NCBI GenBank assembly: GCA_030141605.1
Contig: JAQGDQ010000085.1
Location: 622,001-683,441 of the forward strand
Length of the DNA: 61,441 nucleotides
Source of the DNA: Tubiluchus corallicola
Lineage: Eukaryota; Priapulida; Priapulimorpha; Priapulimorphida; Tubiluchidae
Direction: 5' to 3'
The position numbers and the translations under genes were made by a program. Under the pieces are notes generated by a model. That model saw only the letters and a list, made by a program, of their open reading frames with translations. It ran no database searches and was not told the origin of the DNA. Below are positions 21,313 to 60,990 of this stretch, piece by piece. Within the stretch, counting starts at the first letter, position 1, and every line of letters starts with the position of its first letter.

Positions 21313-22507
21313 AACTGAGCAGTTCCCTTGTTCTCGAACAATTCTAACTTTTTTAACCATGCCATTGTCTGAACTGCCACCACAGCTGTCTACCCTGCAA
21401 GTTGATTGACCAACACCTACTCACTGGGCAACGATGCTCATAACAGACGGGAAAGCAAAAAAGAAAAGAAAGAATGCTTTTCAAACGAAAAGATCGAGAA
21501 TGAGCTGTTTTGACGGGATTTGTGTCAAGTTCACGTGTTGTCGTACAATCACTGAGAAATGCTTGTAAATATTCAGCGTGAGAGGCTTTAGTATGCTTGA
21601 ACTCATTCATAAATCTTTGCACAGTTAGAGTTATACATGTAATGTGTTACTCTCTAACTCTGCACGTTGAAGAGAGTGTCAGGAAATAATCGCAAGAAAA
21701 TACAAACGTACTTTTTAATATTTTATTATTCTAATATCTCCTGTTTGATGTGTTTGTGTTTTTTTAATCTTTCCCCTTCTTATTGTTACACACATTTCCA
21801 TTGCCATTTCAAGGGTATGTCTATTAAGAAAAAACATGAATCATGCGCTGCTCATTTATTATGGCAGTATCGGATATTATTATAAATTATTTTAATTTAC
21901 TCAAAATTAATGCTGTGTCTCCTCATTTGTCGCTTTTTTATTTATTTTCAGTTCCTCCTATATTACAGGGAACGCAGTGATTTCCTGACGCCCTTATATG
22001 TGCTATGAGCATGGTGAATGAAGCTGTCTAGGTTCTTTTATAACTTCTACTTCAATAAAGCCACAGAATGTTAGGAACGGTGCTGGCTTGTATTTTGGTT
22101 CAAGATCATTGCAATAAGGTCGTTGTTATATACTGTTATTTGTATAAAAACTGGACAATGTTTTTACACGTATTTTACAGAAGAAAGCAGAGTAACAGGA
22201 AGTGTTAAGTCACTTCAGATCCCTTTATGATAAACTTCTTTTTCAACGCTTCCTTTTTTTATGACAGACACAAACAGCGACCTGGACAAAAAAGTTTCTC
22301 TTTTTGATGACTCCGAGAGTGAGGTGCATGCGGTGTGAATAGGATGTGTGGTCTTAAACGAGTCTGTTGTATTGGTTGTCGTGGTCATTTTTGTTATTGT
22401 TAAAATCAGTAATTGTTATTATCGATGCTGCTTCTGGTATATAATATCATTGTATAATACTGGTCAAACATAATTATGCATGTAGAATAATAATAATTAT
22501 TATTATA

Positions 22508-22540
<33 letters not shown>

Positions 22541-24790
22541 GCACCTGGCGGGATAAGTGCTTATATTACACGGTAACCGGATGACGCCATTTTCCGTTCA
22601 AAATGAAAGCGCCCAAGCATGAAATGATCGCGACTTTAAGTTAATTTTACTAATTACACGAGGCTCTTATCATAGTTTTACAAACTTTCTGACATTTTTC
22701 TCAAATGTTAAAATAAGCTCAACTCCCCTTCCCCTCCGAGAGAATTGGCGTTTCCTTTAATTTGCTCGATTTTTTTTTCTTTTGACAGTTTTATTGGCTG
22801 GAATAGTCCCAGAACGATTGAAAATCATTACGCAAAATTGCGCGTTTCCATAACAACCCTAATTTAATTAAAAGCGCTGAAAGCACCGGTATAATGCACC
22901 GACATTAGCTGTATTTTGATCGCCCTGCTTTCTGAGAGTGATATTCAAATTGCCGGTAAATTATTTCGGGCGTTTTATCATCGCGCAATTTTTTTTCTGA
23001 GAGCGTTAGAAAATTTCTATTCAAATGCTGGTACCTGTAATAATTTGCTATCGCCAGTTTTATCAAACACTGGCACCTGTAATATTTTGCTATCCTTAGT
23101 TTTGTCAGCAAAACGTTATACCTGGGCATGATACTTATTGAATATTTTTTTGTATCTGTGAAATCACCGAGCCTATACTTGAATAGGTGTAAACAAAATG
23201 CTTGAAAGCACATTATAGGAATCTGCGATAGGAACTCAGGTGTTATGAAGTTTTTTTGTGCAACGCACTTCTAGCAACTGTTTGATTAAACTTTGCCCCT
23301 CCCAGTTTCGATTAAACTTTGCACACCACCTCCCGCCCAGTGTTTGAAGTGTGTTTTTTTAGATAAAGGCTCTGATGGTGAACAGAGCAAGAAACAGCTA
23401 GGTGGTTTGAGGGAGGGCTGTAAGGTCCCCTGTTGGAGTCCAAGGCTTACATATTTTGCCAAAGACAATCACAAGTTACTATGCAGTAAAATGAGTTAAC
23501 TCGTTGTTTTTGCGCAGGACTTCTCAAGAAAAATGAGTTGCAGTATTGTTATTAGGTACAGCTCAATTTTTTTGACTGAAAGATGGAAATTGTGCTACTA
23601 ACATGTGTTACGGACGTGCTTATAGCCGATTAAATGGTGAGAAAATTAAATATGCGACCCGGCGAGACATTGTTTTTCTTTGCGCGCAGGGTCTGTAACT
23701 TCTGCGACCCTAACAGACCCGGTGAACTTTAAGCACTGTCCCCCTCCACACGCGCACGCACGCACGCACACACACAATAAGCCAAATTTCTACTAGTGAC
23801 ATGCGGCAAAAAACTGCCTGCAAGAAATTGTTTGGAAAATTTTTCCGCACACGGTAACATTGGCATTAAGCAAACTGTATCATGGGTACCTACCTCAGCA
23901 AACAATTGCGTGTTATTAGTCTGACGCGTTTTTTGTGTGGCAGATTTTTGTACCGGACCCGCACGCAACAGCAGGATCATTTTGCCAGAAAACGAAGCAC
24001 GTTTAATAAAAATCTGTGTGCGACAAAGTTGGATGTCAAATATCGACTCTGCAGACGAGCAAAAATCTGTCTCAGACAAGATGCTACAGACGGATTTTGT
24101 GTCGTATGCGCCTGTAACTATTTCTTTTTGTTGGTAGTGTTACGGGGTGGAATGCCATTTATTTTCGACCCACAACTCTACATTGTGACGGTCTCATTGA
24201 TAAGAAGCCATTGCGTAGTAGTGTTGAATATCAGGTATAAGACTGTTGCTATCGAATGGCCTCGTCTGTTCTGTGGGCTGACATTCAGGTGCGTTTTCCA
24301 CCTCAGCACCTGTTCCGTAATGGCAACCAGCATGGAGCACAATGGATTAGATATCTGAGCAGTTACTTAGTTCTATAATTTCACGTTTAGTATTGCTTTT
24401 TTACGTTTTCTAATCTGCGGAACAGAAAGTACGCAATATGAGCAATTTTACTTATTCATATCATTGGGAACACCGGTTAGGAACCCTGCAAATAGGCAGT
24501 GAACATGTCTTTGCCGGTGTGCAATAATATTTTTTGCAAACCAAAGGTAGTACATGTATCAGGTAAATATCATCCTGGCTAATGTTTTATTGCTGTTTTT
24601 TTATTAAAGTCCACAAAAGGTACTAATCGTTATACAAACTTTTCTGCACAGGTTCAAGGATTCACGTATTAGTGAATATAACCTTAATTAATGCCTTGTT
24701 ACTAAAGCCGTGGGGAATCCCTCTATCAGCCTAACAGAGAACATTTGGACATCATCATAAGAACACAACTTTTGTGATGATACAAAACTG
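21313..24790. other. No gene recognised; short microsatellites and ORF-like noise
   Basis: It contains (TTA)n at about 22497-22542, a (CACG)n/(CACACA) tract at about 23748-23777, and two direct copies of GATTAAACTTTGC at about 23283-23318. Plus frames at 23882-24358 and minus frames at 21198-21622 and 22905-23213 have no recognisable motif and no consistent splicing. Confidence 0.6.
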
Positions 24791-25152
24791 GAAGTTGAAG
24801 ATAGCAGAGATGGTCCTGACTGATCGTCAAGGGGAAGATAGCGAAGGTGGTCGTGACTTGTCGTCAAGTTGAAGATAGCAGAGATGGTCCTGACTGATCG
24901 TCAAGGGGAAGATAGTGGAGGTGGTCGTGACTTGTCGTCAAGTTGAAGATAGCAGAGATGGTCCTGACTGATCGTCAAGGGAAAGATAGCGGAGGTGGTC
25001 GTGACTTGTCGTCAAGTTGAAGATAGCAGAGATGGTCCTGACTGATCGTCAAGGGAAAGATAGCAGAGGTGGTCGTGACTTGTCGTCAAGGGAAAGACAG
25101 CGGAGGTGGTCCTGACTGGTCGTCAAGGGGAAGATAGCGGAAGTGGTAATGA
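24791..25152. repeat. 37-bp minisatellite with 74-bp higher-order structure
   Basis: Nine units of about 37 bases (core GATAGC.GAGGTGGTC.TGACT and TCGTCAAGGGGAA). In the first seven units two types alternate: one with TCCTGACTGATCG and AAGGGGAAG, the other with TCGTGACTTGTCG and AAGTTGAAG. A tenth unit is partial at the right end. The period is not a multiple of three and there is no open frame. Confidence 0.93.
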
Positions 25153-26883
25153 CTTTCTTTATCAAATGTTTTAGTACGTATTATAATAGTTTAGCAATAC
25201 TACGCCTACATGTTCGTTTGCTGGAATTAATCAAAATACTGCACATAGGCAAAAGTCGCAAATTTACATCTGAGCTGTAATTGCCAAACATTAACGCAAC
25301 ACGTTAGTAACTTAAGTAACTTTTGAATTGCAGCTTCCTCTTCTTGCTGTGAGAAATTGCTTCGTCGCGAGGTGAGAGGCAACCAGTTTTTTAGCTCTAC
25401 AATTGAGCTTATTAAGATTTTGCCATGGCTTATTGTTTTTTATTCGCAAGGGCTAACGTCGCAGATCTAGGAGAACCCGTACCCCTTTTCATCATAATTT
25501 AAGCAACTAGTTCTCCTCTTTATTTATGTTAACTTGGGATAGAGGTCTTTCAAAGTAGTGTGGTGAACGGTGACATCTGTCAAAAGAATGTAAATTATGC
25601 TGGACATGGGTCACTTGTTTGAGTGTAATTCGACTTTCTTTTCATTTCTTATAGCACATATCCATTTTTGTGGATAACAAAAATTGTGCTAAATTATTGC
25701 TATGGAACGTGAGCTTTTCGGTTTTTTTATGAATTATAGTCAATTAATTTCTTTGCATTTCGCATGTTTTATTAGGTCTACCCTAAGAAAATTTATTCAA
25801 TATTTTTACTCTATGTACTTTGTAAAGAAAGGGCTTGTTGCAACTGATCATGGAATAAACGGCCGACGTTATAATACAGAAAAACATTCACCCCCAATAA
25901 TAAAAATCAACACATGATGTAATAACTACGTGAGTATAGCGTTACGTCAAAATATTAAAACGAGTCATAATTTGCTTTCTATTGGAGATTAACAAAACGG
26001 CTTTCAATAAAATGTTAAATTATGATTTGTGCAAAAATTGAAAAACTACCAACGACACTTATGGTAGTCGAGAAAGACTGAAACCAAGGCGATCAGGCAG
26101 CCAAATACTTGTGGGTAATCCGCTTCATGGCGGTTGCACGTATTGTTATTTATTACCAACAACCTACTTAAATGTATAATCTTTTCCGCGTTTGTTTCCC
26201 TTATCACTGTATTAACATAAATTTCATGTGAATAAATTAAAATCATTGAAATCGTTAAATTAGTACCTTGGCCTTCATAAAGCGGTTTACATTTCCTACA
26301 CGCATGGCTAAACATCGACACGTGACCGAAATCGAATCGTACTTTCACTATGCAGCAGTATGCCAGCGGGATGGGCTTTCATAACATGAATGAAAACTTT
26401 CTCAATGGCTTCAGCGATAAGGTGGCGGCTCTGATGTTATGGGACGGACGCCAATTACCAACCCTCGCCTTCGTGCTGTTTAAAAAATCCACCTATTAAA
26501 TGGCTATTATGTAGGGGGATGGTATAAGCTTTATTGCTTCCGTTAAAAACAGGTGGTAACCGGGTGGTTCCAGCTTTTGCTTTTTTGCGTTGGCTAGTAA
26601 TGGCGCCTCCTCGTATTGACTGGTTTGATCAGTTATTATAATGCTACAATCTTTTTCCTGTTTTCCTGCTGTGAGCGAAACGGCGCATAATTGGAGTTTG
26701 AAACATAATGAAAGTAGCTTGATTTTTGCAAATCACGCACGTTACGTCTTTCTGTTTTTTCTTTGCCAGCATAATCACGCAATATTATAATTATCACAGC
26801 GGCAAGGATGTAACGAGAATTGTGTTTGCAATGTTATGATGAAACTTACACAGAGACTTTGTTTGGTATATTGAAAGCTACTG
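25153..26883. other. No gene recognised
   Basis: AT-rich unique-looking sequence. Frames at 25702-25917 (plus) and 26046-26348 (minus) lack any recognisable domain or splice context. Confidence 0.6.
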
Positions 26884-26891
26884 GTGTGCGT
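26884..26891. repeat. Probable target-site duplication, left
   Basis: GTGTGCGT, seven of eight bases as at 28007-28014. Confidence 0.55.
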
Positions 26892-28006
26892 CAGGCACGT
26901 TCACAGAGGGAGGACTAGGGGGCTTGAGCCCCTACCCTTTTTGATCTTCATATCAAAAATGCCCTTTCAACCAAAACAAGAAACGGATTTTTAGAAAAGA
27001 ACATCTTTATTCAGAAATTTCAAATGATAGGAACCCACTGGTTTCTTTTTGCAGGGCGCCCAAAAATTATGAATGTCTCTTTTTTTGTACGTTTGTTTAC
27101 TACATCATTATGTATACTAGTTAGGCCATCGAAATTCTAAAACGCAGGTATACAATCGCGTCTGGAAGCTGTTATTTTACGTTAACCTCGGCTTACTATT
27201 ATTTTCTCACTTGATATTACATCGTGTGTAGTGTACTCTTTTCACGTGTGATATACACCTTCTGATTTAATTGGCCCTTATTGGTACATATAAAATAGTT
27301 GTACGATAGGATGGGGTATAAGGCCTCTTCCGGGGTAAAGCCCTCTCAGGATTTTTTACAGAAATGCCAAGATAGTATACTACATGTGTGGTATAGTGAA
27401 AGGTCGGATAAAAGCAGTTAAGAATTTATGCAAAATGACAAAAGACGAAAGAACCCCTCTCCCGGAGCTAAATAGTGTCTCATTTCTATTATCTAATTTG
27501 TAACGTACTAGTAATCATTTTTTATGTAGGTTTATCCGATTTAAAAAAAGAAGCACAAAAAACATTTATTCTTTTGAAAACCAAAGTTCATAAATTCAGT
27601 AATTGAAAATGGTAGGGAAGGGAAATTTTTATGATAGATTAATTTATTTTGTTCATTCCGAAAACCAAGTGTTTTTGGCACAGTAGGTAAGATGTTTGTG
27701 CCCGAATGAAATGTTTTGGTATATTTGCTATATTTTACTACTAATTTAACCATACATAGAAATGAAGTAGCTAGCAAACATAATATCTTGCAGACTGAAA
27801 GTATATTATTTGAACAACAGTTTGCAAAAAATTACAGGTCTATGTATTAAATAATATGGAGATTGTGGGCTCTGAAATTTAAAGGGGGTCTTCTGCCACA
27901 CCACTGCACATAGTTTTAAGGGAGTGTCCTTATTTTAGTTGAGCCCCTGCCAAAAGCACAAAAGGACAAAAAAGCTTGCCGTTTCGAAAGTTTGTGCACG
28001 TCACTG
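26892..28006. mobile_element. Non-autonomous hAT-like element, 1,115 bp
   Basis: It is bounded by CAG...CTG ends: CAGGCACGTTCACAGAG on the left and, reversed, CAGTGACGTGCACAAAC on the right. The flanks GTGTGCGT (26884-26891) and GTGTACGT (28007-28014) match at 7 of 8 bases, fitting an aged hAT target duplication. Subterminal sequences also pair: GAGCCCCTACCC on the left and GAGCCCCTGCC on the right are direct, near-identical stretches. No transposase can be read inside; the 78-codon minus frame at 27541-27777 has no motif. Confidence 0.6.
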
Positions 28007-28014
28007 GTGTACGT
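28007..28014. repeat. Probable target-site duplication, right
   Basis: GTGTACGT, directly after the CACTG end of the element. Confidence 0.55.
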
Positions 28015-30516
28015 TGACATGCATAATTTTTTTTTCGTTGCCGTTATCGTATATTCTTCGATACATACCGAGTTCAAATATGCCGAAATCCTTTGAAAAT
28101 TTATCAGTTCTCAATTCGTAATATGTAATATTATTGTCAAATAAACATTAAATATTTTACATTCACCATGGGCATAACATCAGTGAAATATATAACCATA
28201 AGCCCAAGTGTAATTCACGAGTAACGCTTTATTTTTTCAGAATGTCACTTTGCTCCTGTGTACGAGATACATGTCTGTAAATAGCTCTACACGATTATAC
28301 GAATAATTTTTTACATGCATATATTGTACAAAATAGGTTTTTAGAGCATGGATGAAATAACGTATTTACAATTTTGCTGCTTGAAAGTACGGGAGAATTA
28401 TAAAAAAACATCTACAACTAAGTATCGGTTTCATTCAATTTCAGCATGAATATTGTCACAATTAAAATTAATTTACAACAGTTTAAATAGTGGGCTGACA
28501 AGGAATTCAAGAAAATGAAATCATCACATGTTTGAAAAACGATGCTTCGTCGGAAGTGTTCAGTTTAAAGTTTTGTCCAAAGGTCAGGACTTTCTGTATT
28601 GAAAATAGGTGACAGTAGCAGACGCATTCTGCGTCATTGCAATTTCTGCAGCCATTGCTGGCGACAGCGAGGGGTCATGGCAATCACAGACACATTTTTT
28701 ACAAACGGACTTTCAGACTTTTAAATATAATTCTGAGCTGGTGTGAATTAATTGCACATTTTACCGAACAGGTGTGAATGAAGCTTTACTTGTTAATGAT
28801 TTAAAAACAAGTAAATGAAACTTATTTTCGTGAACAATAATCCTTCTATATGATTAATGTCATCTGCTTGTAGAGGAATTATTGACAGATCCTCTAAGTG
28901 TGAGTGCTCGACCTGATTGCATGGGCGTAATTCAGTTGTATGGTTTTCTTGCTGTAAGCAGATTTTCTTGCCTAGACGTTGAAAACTCGTACTAAGTGCA
29001 TTACAATAGTGTTACTAATGCACTAGGGATATGGGAAACAGCTGCTCTATTAAATTATAAGAGATTTTCATTTATCTTACTAATTGTTACCTGGAGGAAA
29101 CCGTGCGAAGCTTTTCCAGGCTTGCCATGTGACGGTTTAAAGAAGCCAAATTGCCACAAAATTTTTTACGCTTTTAGGTGACTGGATATTGAGCTAGAAG
29201 ATTTTTACCTTTTATTACCTTTTCTTGCACTGAATTAAAAGTGGAAATTGCATTTCAAACTGAAAAATATTAGACTAGATGCAGCGAGAAAAGAGAGTGT
29301 TAACTCTTAGCTTAAGTAGAATAATTTCAAACTTATGATAATCTCTATTAGAAACCAATGAGGGAAAAGCTCACGAAACAGGTCCAGCACTTCATGCCTG
29401 ACTGGAAACATTGGACGTAAAACAATAGGCCTAATTATAAAAATATATAACTTTCATCCTGTACAGGTAAAACAAAAGTTTTTTTACTATCCTTATCGTG
29501 TAATAATTTTACGAAAATGGGATTATGGTGACAAGCATAAATCGTTAGATAAAAATTTTATATAGCCTATATAATGCTATAATGCTATATATATAGTGCA
29601 ATGTGCTAGAACATATGTCTAGAGACCAAAACAAAGGATATATCATTTTGCTTACAAGCATATTTATCAAGTGAAAGAACCTTAATGAGGAACTGTTTTT
29701 AAAATAAAAAGCTAAAATGTGAGCACACCTTTAATTCTGGTGGTTCAAGGATACGGACAATTGGGGGCAAAACATGCGCACCAATGTGGACCAGGAACAT
29801 GAAATGAGAGCAAAAATTATCATTGCTTGGCATTGGCAATGAAATTTTTGGCATTTCAGAAACACTCAATACGTTATTTTTAGAAAAACATATATGCAAT
29901 GCACTGTTTTGTAAGAATGGACTGCTTTTCGTGGATGCAGTTATCATGATGCTCGATCTGTTGAAGCCTTGTGCAGTTGCCGGTGCCAAATCCCTACATG
30001 ACTTTTTTACCATTAGGCAGTTGTTTTGGTGTGACGTTTTCTGTTCACATTTATCTTAGTGCGTAGTTGGCAATCTTGCCTAGTTGTGTCTGTAATGAAT
30101 TACCGGGACATCTTTGAGACAACTGGGGACAATGTGTGGACTTGGCGGTCGAAGTTATTTGTAGCATATGGATTACTACCAAGATTAGCTCGTTGAAGAA
30201 GAATGTGGCCAGCAGCATATTAGAAGAGTACATTGGATAGTGATGTAGGCGTCAATTCTATTACGACAGCTATAAACAGTACGCTTAGCTATTGAGTGCT
30301 GAATGCTAGATAGCCATTAACTTTCTTTCACTTTTCCCCAATTCGCAATTATCACATAAGGCAGTTTCTTTTGTTTTGTTTATTCTTTATAAATATGTGA
30401 AAACATGGCAAGTCATTCTCACTTTGTTTGTAATGCCGTTTCACACGATTTTTGTTAAGTAGGCTACATGCTTTCTTTTGCCCTGCAGAAAACATTTACT
30501 TAGCATCTGTAACCAT
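28015..30516. other. No gene recognised; overlapping long frames at 29.7-30.06 kb
   Basis: Mostly AT-rich unique-looking sequence. At 29699-30059 both strands are open for 80-104 codons (minus: NVLSVSEMPKISLPMPS; plus: GISETLNTLFLEKHICNAL). I could not decide which, if either, was ever coding; a fossil transposon fragment is possible. Confidence 0.5.
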
Positions 30517-57476
<26,960 letters not shown>

Positions 57477-57800
57477 CTCGTCGCGAAAAGAGTCCAAATG
57501 TTGGGTAAAGTCTTCGAGTCAAATTCTAACCTTATTATACTGCTGATAAGTAATGAATGTTACGAGTCTTTTGGGGCACTTTTGCTGAGAGGACGAATTT
57601 GAAGTCGTGTGTCCGAGCTGTCTCACGTCATCTCACTAATGTCACAGCACTGTCAATGCCAAAGACAAATATCTCATGATATCCCGCAATTACGCGGCTG
57701 CGCCACAATCATCAGTGCGCATGCGCGAGTATTTCGCTTGTTACCGTGGCTTCAGCGAGTGTGGCTTCGCTAACCTATTTCCACGGAAAGCTAATCAAAG
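57477..57800 (-). promoter_or_regulatory. 5' leader and probable promoter of the GTPase gene
   Basis: This is the only CpG-bearing stretch in this part of the window. It contains an NRF-1-type palindrome TGCGCATGCGCG at 57716-57727 and no TATA box. That suits a broadly active TATA-less promoter driving the minus strand (inference). Confidence 0.5.
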
Positions 57801-58845
57801 GTAGACCGAAAGAACTTCGAGGATAATTAAATTTTATCAGGTACACAATAGAGACGACCGGTTTAAGCGGTTTATCGGCTTTACGTACTTATTTTAGCTA
57901 TATAAGTAGTACCCAACTGGTAGGTAGTTATTATAAGTAGATATTATAAGTGGATAGTTATTATACGCAATTAATCTAATATTCTCCTCTGGAGAAGTCT
58001 GCAGATCCCCAAAAATTTTCTGGGATAATTAAAAATATATAAATAAATATACAATAAATAAATAAACGAATAAATTATAGGCGTAAACAGCAAATTGTAG
58101 TGAACCTATATATATATATATATATATATTTAAATTTTATTTCATATCATAAAAATGCCATATAAAAGTTGAAACTTTACAATAAAAACTACTACATCTC
58201 ATGCACTATTAAAAGCTGCGAAAATTTACAAAAACACGTGATAAAAGTATATACAGAAATTAAAAATACAAACATCACTATTAATTTTGCTATATTATTA
58301 GTGTAAGAGGACAAACAGAATTTTAATAAGATGTCTGTCACGATTTAAAAAAAGAAAAAGGTGTTTGTTGGAGACTTTGTACATCCATTCATGTATCAAT
58401 CTTCATATTTATAATCGAATCAACAGGAGTTAAAGGGGTGAAAAATTGGCTATTGGTATTTCTCCAGTATTGTGAAACTATAGCATATGTGTTAGGGTAA
58501 TTTTGTACAACGAAATAACAAATCTGTGGGTTCTAGGAAAGTCAGAAACAATGCAACTAGTTATTATTGGTACTTCAATGTATATTAAATATTAAATACC
58601 TTCGATTTTGGACGAATTTTTCTGTTTACTTATTTATTTCAGCTAGGCTATAACTCAGAAGCTATAGAGATTTGGAAAATGAAGCTGCGTCAACTTATAG
58701 GCAGGCCTGGGTGGGGAAACGACCGCAATAGCATCTTACGACTTTGCGACGGCATCCATTTCTTGGCCAGTTGACCGATTTAATTCGAAACTCTGCTACT
58801 TAACTGTGGTTTCTGTCAATTTAGTCGAGTACAGTTCTCTGTTAA
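57801..58845. other. No gene recognised
   Basis: AT-rich flank upstream of the GTPase gene, with (TA)n at about 58109-58129 and short repeats of AAGTAG/TAGTTATTATA near 57905-57970. Confidence 0.6.
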
Positions 58846-58849
58846 ACTT

Positions 58850-59118
58850 TGTCACTTTAGTATCTAGAACGGCCATTTTTTGTAATTTCCTGATATGATT
58901 GCACGGTCTCGCTATCAATGTTATTCAGTTTTTGTCAAAAGAAGCTAAACTAGAATCTGCATTACCTAGCTGAGAAGATTATACTGACTGGAGCCGCTAT
59001 ATTAGTATTATCTTCTAGTTTAGCTTCTTTAAAAAAGTGAAAAACATTGATATTTATTATTACACGAAATTACGAAAAAAATGGCCGCTCTAGACAATGA
59101 AGTGATCGAAATTTGGAA
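58850..59118. repeat. Palindromic (fold-back) repeat with arms of about 110-120 bp
   Basis: The left arm has CTAGAACGGCCATTTTTTGTAA, ATCAATGTTATTCAGTTTTT and AAGAAGCTAAACTAGAA. The right arm, reversed, has CTAGAGCGGCCATTTTTTTCG, ATCAATGTTTTTCACTTTTT and AAGAAGCTAAACTAGAA. The centre is about 40-50 bases. It is probably a MITE; no target duplication was identified. Confidence 0.8.
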
Positions 59119-59629
59119 GAACTTGGAGTAGTAACGCCCACTGCAGAAGCTCACAGTTGAACTCGTTAGATTTAGTCGACTTTGTACGGCTTTTATATTC
59201 GTTTCCACCAGGAGTCATAATATCAAAAATAATCGCCAGCTCGAAAACGTAATAATTCGAAATTCGGTGATTTTACAATTTTTATTAGAGCAAGCAATCT
59301 TCTACAGCCAAAGGTACATTGAACGCCAAAGTAGAATTTAATGCTTATTTTTAACATTGGTAAATCATTTTTGAATATTAACAAATCAATTATGAATATT
59401 CATAAATCATTTATTAATTTTAATAAATGCCTTTAATTTACTAACATTAAAAAATGTTTTATATATATATATGTATCATTTTCTATTATTAGTTCATTAT
59501 CATTTTGATAAAAATACGTTAAATATGTTTTTATCATATGCTGAAAAAATGATAAAAAACGTAAAAATGACAAAAATATATCATTTTTTACTAACATTAC
59601 AAAAATTATACATATATAATTATATATAT
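59119..59629. other. No gene recognised; AT-rich
   Basis: Short inverted and direct AT-rich words (ATTAATAAATCATTT and variants at 59340-59430) and (TA)n at about 59462-59475 and 59612-59629. Confidence 0.6.
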
Positions 59630-60033
59630 TGGACTGCTCTCCACTTTTAGTGGAGGCAGAACGGATGGCACCGCGGCCTACCCCGTGCGGCATGACTCAA
59701 AGACAAAAACCAAAATGAATAAAATAAAAATGACGATTTATTACCCAAACAAAATAAATGTTCCAGACAGCTTACCGAATGGAGCGACAGAAAGTCTGAT
59801 GAAGTGCGAACAGAGCTGAGATGAGATGAGACGCCCACTGACCACTGACAAGGATCTACAGCAGACCTACCCTTTTTATAAGCTCAGGTGTGCACGTGAC
59901 TAGTGGCTCCCACTAACACAAGGTCAGAATAAGCGCCTATGTGCTAGTTAAAGCCACGTTCACACGCACACCTGAGAAGTCTGCTGTATTCTCCTGTCAG
60001 TATTACAGTACCTCATCACAGCCCTGCAGTACA
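59630..60033 (-). mobile_element. Solo LTR, 404 bp
   Basis: The plus strand begins TGGACTGC and ends GCAGTACA, an 8-base imperfect inverted repeat with TG...CA ends. It is flanked by (AT)n on both sides, consistent with an ATATA-type 5-6 bp target duplication. On the minus strand the LTR has the expected order: U3, a TATA box CTTATAAAAAGG (about 59872-59883), then AATAAA (59737-59742) and a downstream region. No internal element is adjacent, so it is a solo LTR. The superfamily is undetermined. Confidence 0.75.
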
Positions 60034-60715
60034 ATATATATATATAAACATTCCCAGAATATGGGCCTTTTAAGAGGGTGGCCAGCTGACCCAACATCAG
60101 CTCTCCTCAAACTTTTGCACACGGCCATCGGGCTTACTTTCTTCGCAGTATCCCCGATTTGCGCCATTCCATCTTTTGCCTCAACTTAAGATTTGATTAT
60201 CCCAGCTTTCATTTCGTCCATAAGTTATTGCGCCATGAAAAACCTCCATCCACCACATTAAGCTTGACTCCTTTTATTTTCTTTCATAACACTGTGTTGT
60301 GAAACTATAGTCATTATGCACTGTTTTTCGACAGCAGTGGAAATGCCCATGCAGATTGGTATGCAGTGTCACTCAGTGTTATGTAATAACAGAATGTACA
60401 ACTGTTTCCATCTGTTAAGGATCGGTTACACTTATGCAGTTCAGTTATAGCTGAACTCGTGCTTAAAAGTGCATGGGTCAAGTTCATGTGTAAGCCACTC
60501 TGTGTGCGGTAAGACTACTAGCAGCACATATACAGAGATGCTGCAGATGTAGACAGGTATACACCACAGTAACAGTAAAAGCAGCAAAAACAGTAGAGAA
60601 AAAACAGAAAACCAGGTCTGCTAACAATAGTTATAGCAATAGGCTGGGTTAGCTACCATAAGCTTTTTATAAAACTACTGAATGCTGTTATTCCCAAAAT
60701 TATTACTCGTTTTTG
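60034..60715. other. No gene recognised
   Basis: (TA)n at 60033-60046, then unique-looking sequence. The plus frame 59941-60189 spans the LTR end and is noise. Confidence 0.55.
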
Positions 60716-60719
60716 CTCG

Positions 60720-60990
60720 TATTATTACTACACTCGACCATAGACGTGGTGAAGATGTGATGTTCGCTCTTCCACGCCATTCAATGCAAAAATGGAATGG
60801 GACAAGGAAGTTGTCCACCCCCTAAGCTTTTTAATCAGTACTTTAAGCAGTTTAGCGTCGGTTTTATCAAGAATGGAAAAAGTGGTTGTGCAATAGATAA
60901 TTTTAGTGTCAATCATCTTATGTTTGCAGACGACACTTGCCTTATTTCACCGTCAATCGACCCTCCATATTTCACTTGATACTTTTTTGG
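60720..60990 (+). pseudogene. Non-LTR reverse transcriptase fragment
   Basis: The plus frame 60797-60979 reads MGQGSCPPPKLFNQYFKQFS, then GCAIDNFSVNHLMFADDTCL and ISPS, matching reverse-transcriptase motifs B/4 (GxxQG...SPxLFN) and C/5 (FADD). The preceding PRHSMQ...NG continues the motif in a shifted frame. Several motif B positions are mutated and the rest of the enzyme is missing, so it is a dead scrap. Confidence 0.8.

Noticed and set aside
23882-24358. 158-codon frame
   Set aside because: No motif; the translation is Cys/Arg-rich without pattern and lies in a mixed repeat region.
24791-25152. CRISPR-like array
   Set aside because: There are no unique spacers; the 37-bp units are contiguous, and the sequence is from an animal genome.
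29699-30059. Minus (104 codons) and plus (78 codons) frames as a gene
   Set aside because: Both strands are open over the same bases, neither shows a known domain, and no splice signals or partners were found; kept only as a note.
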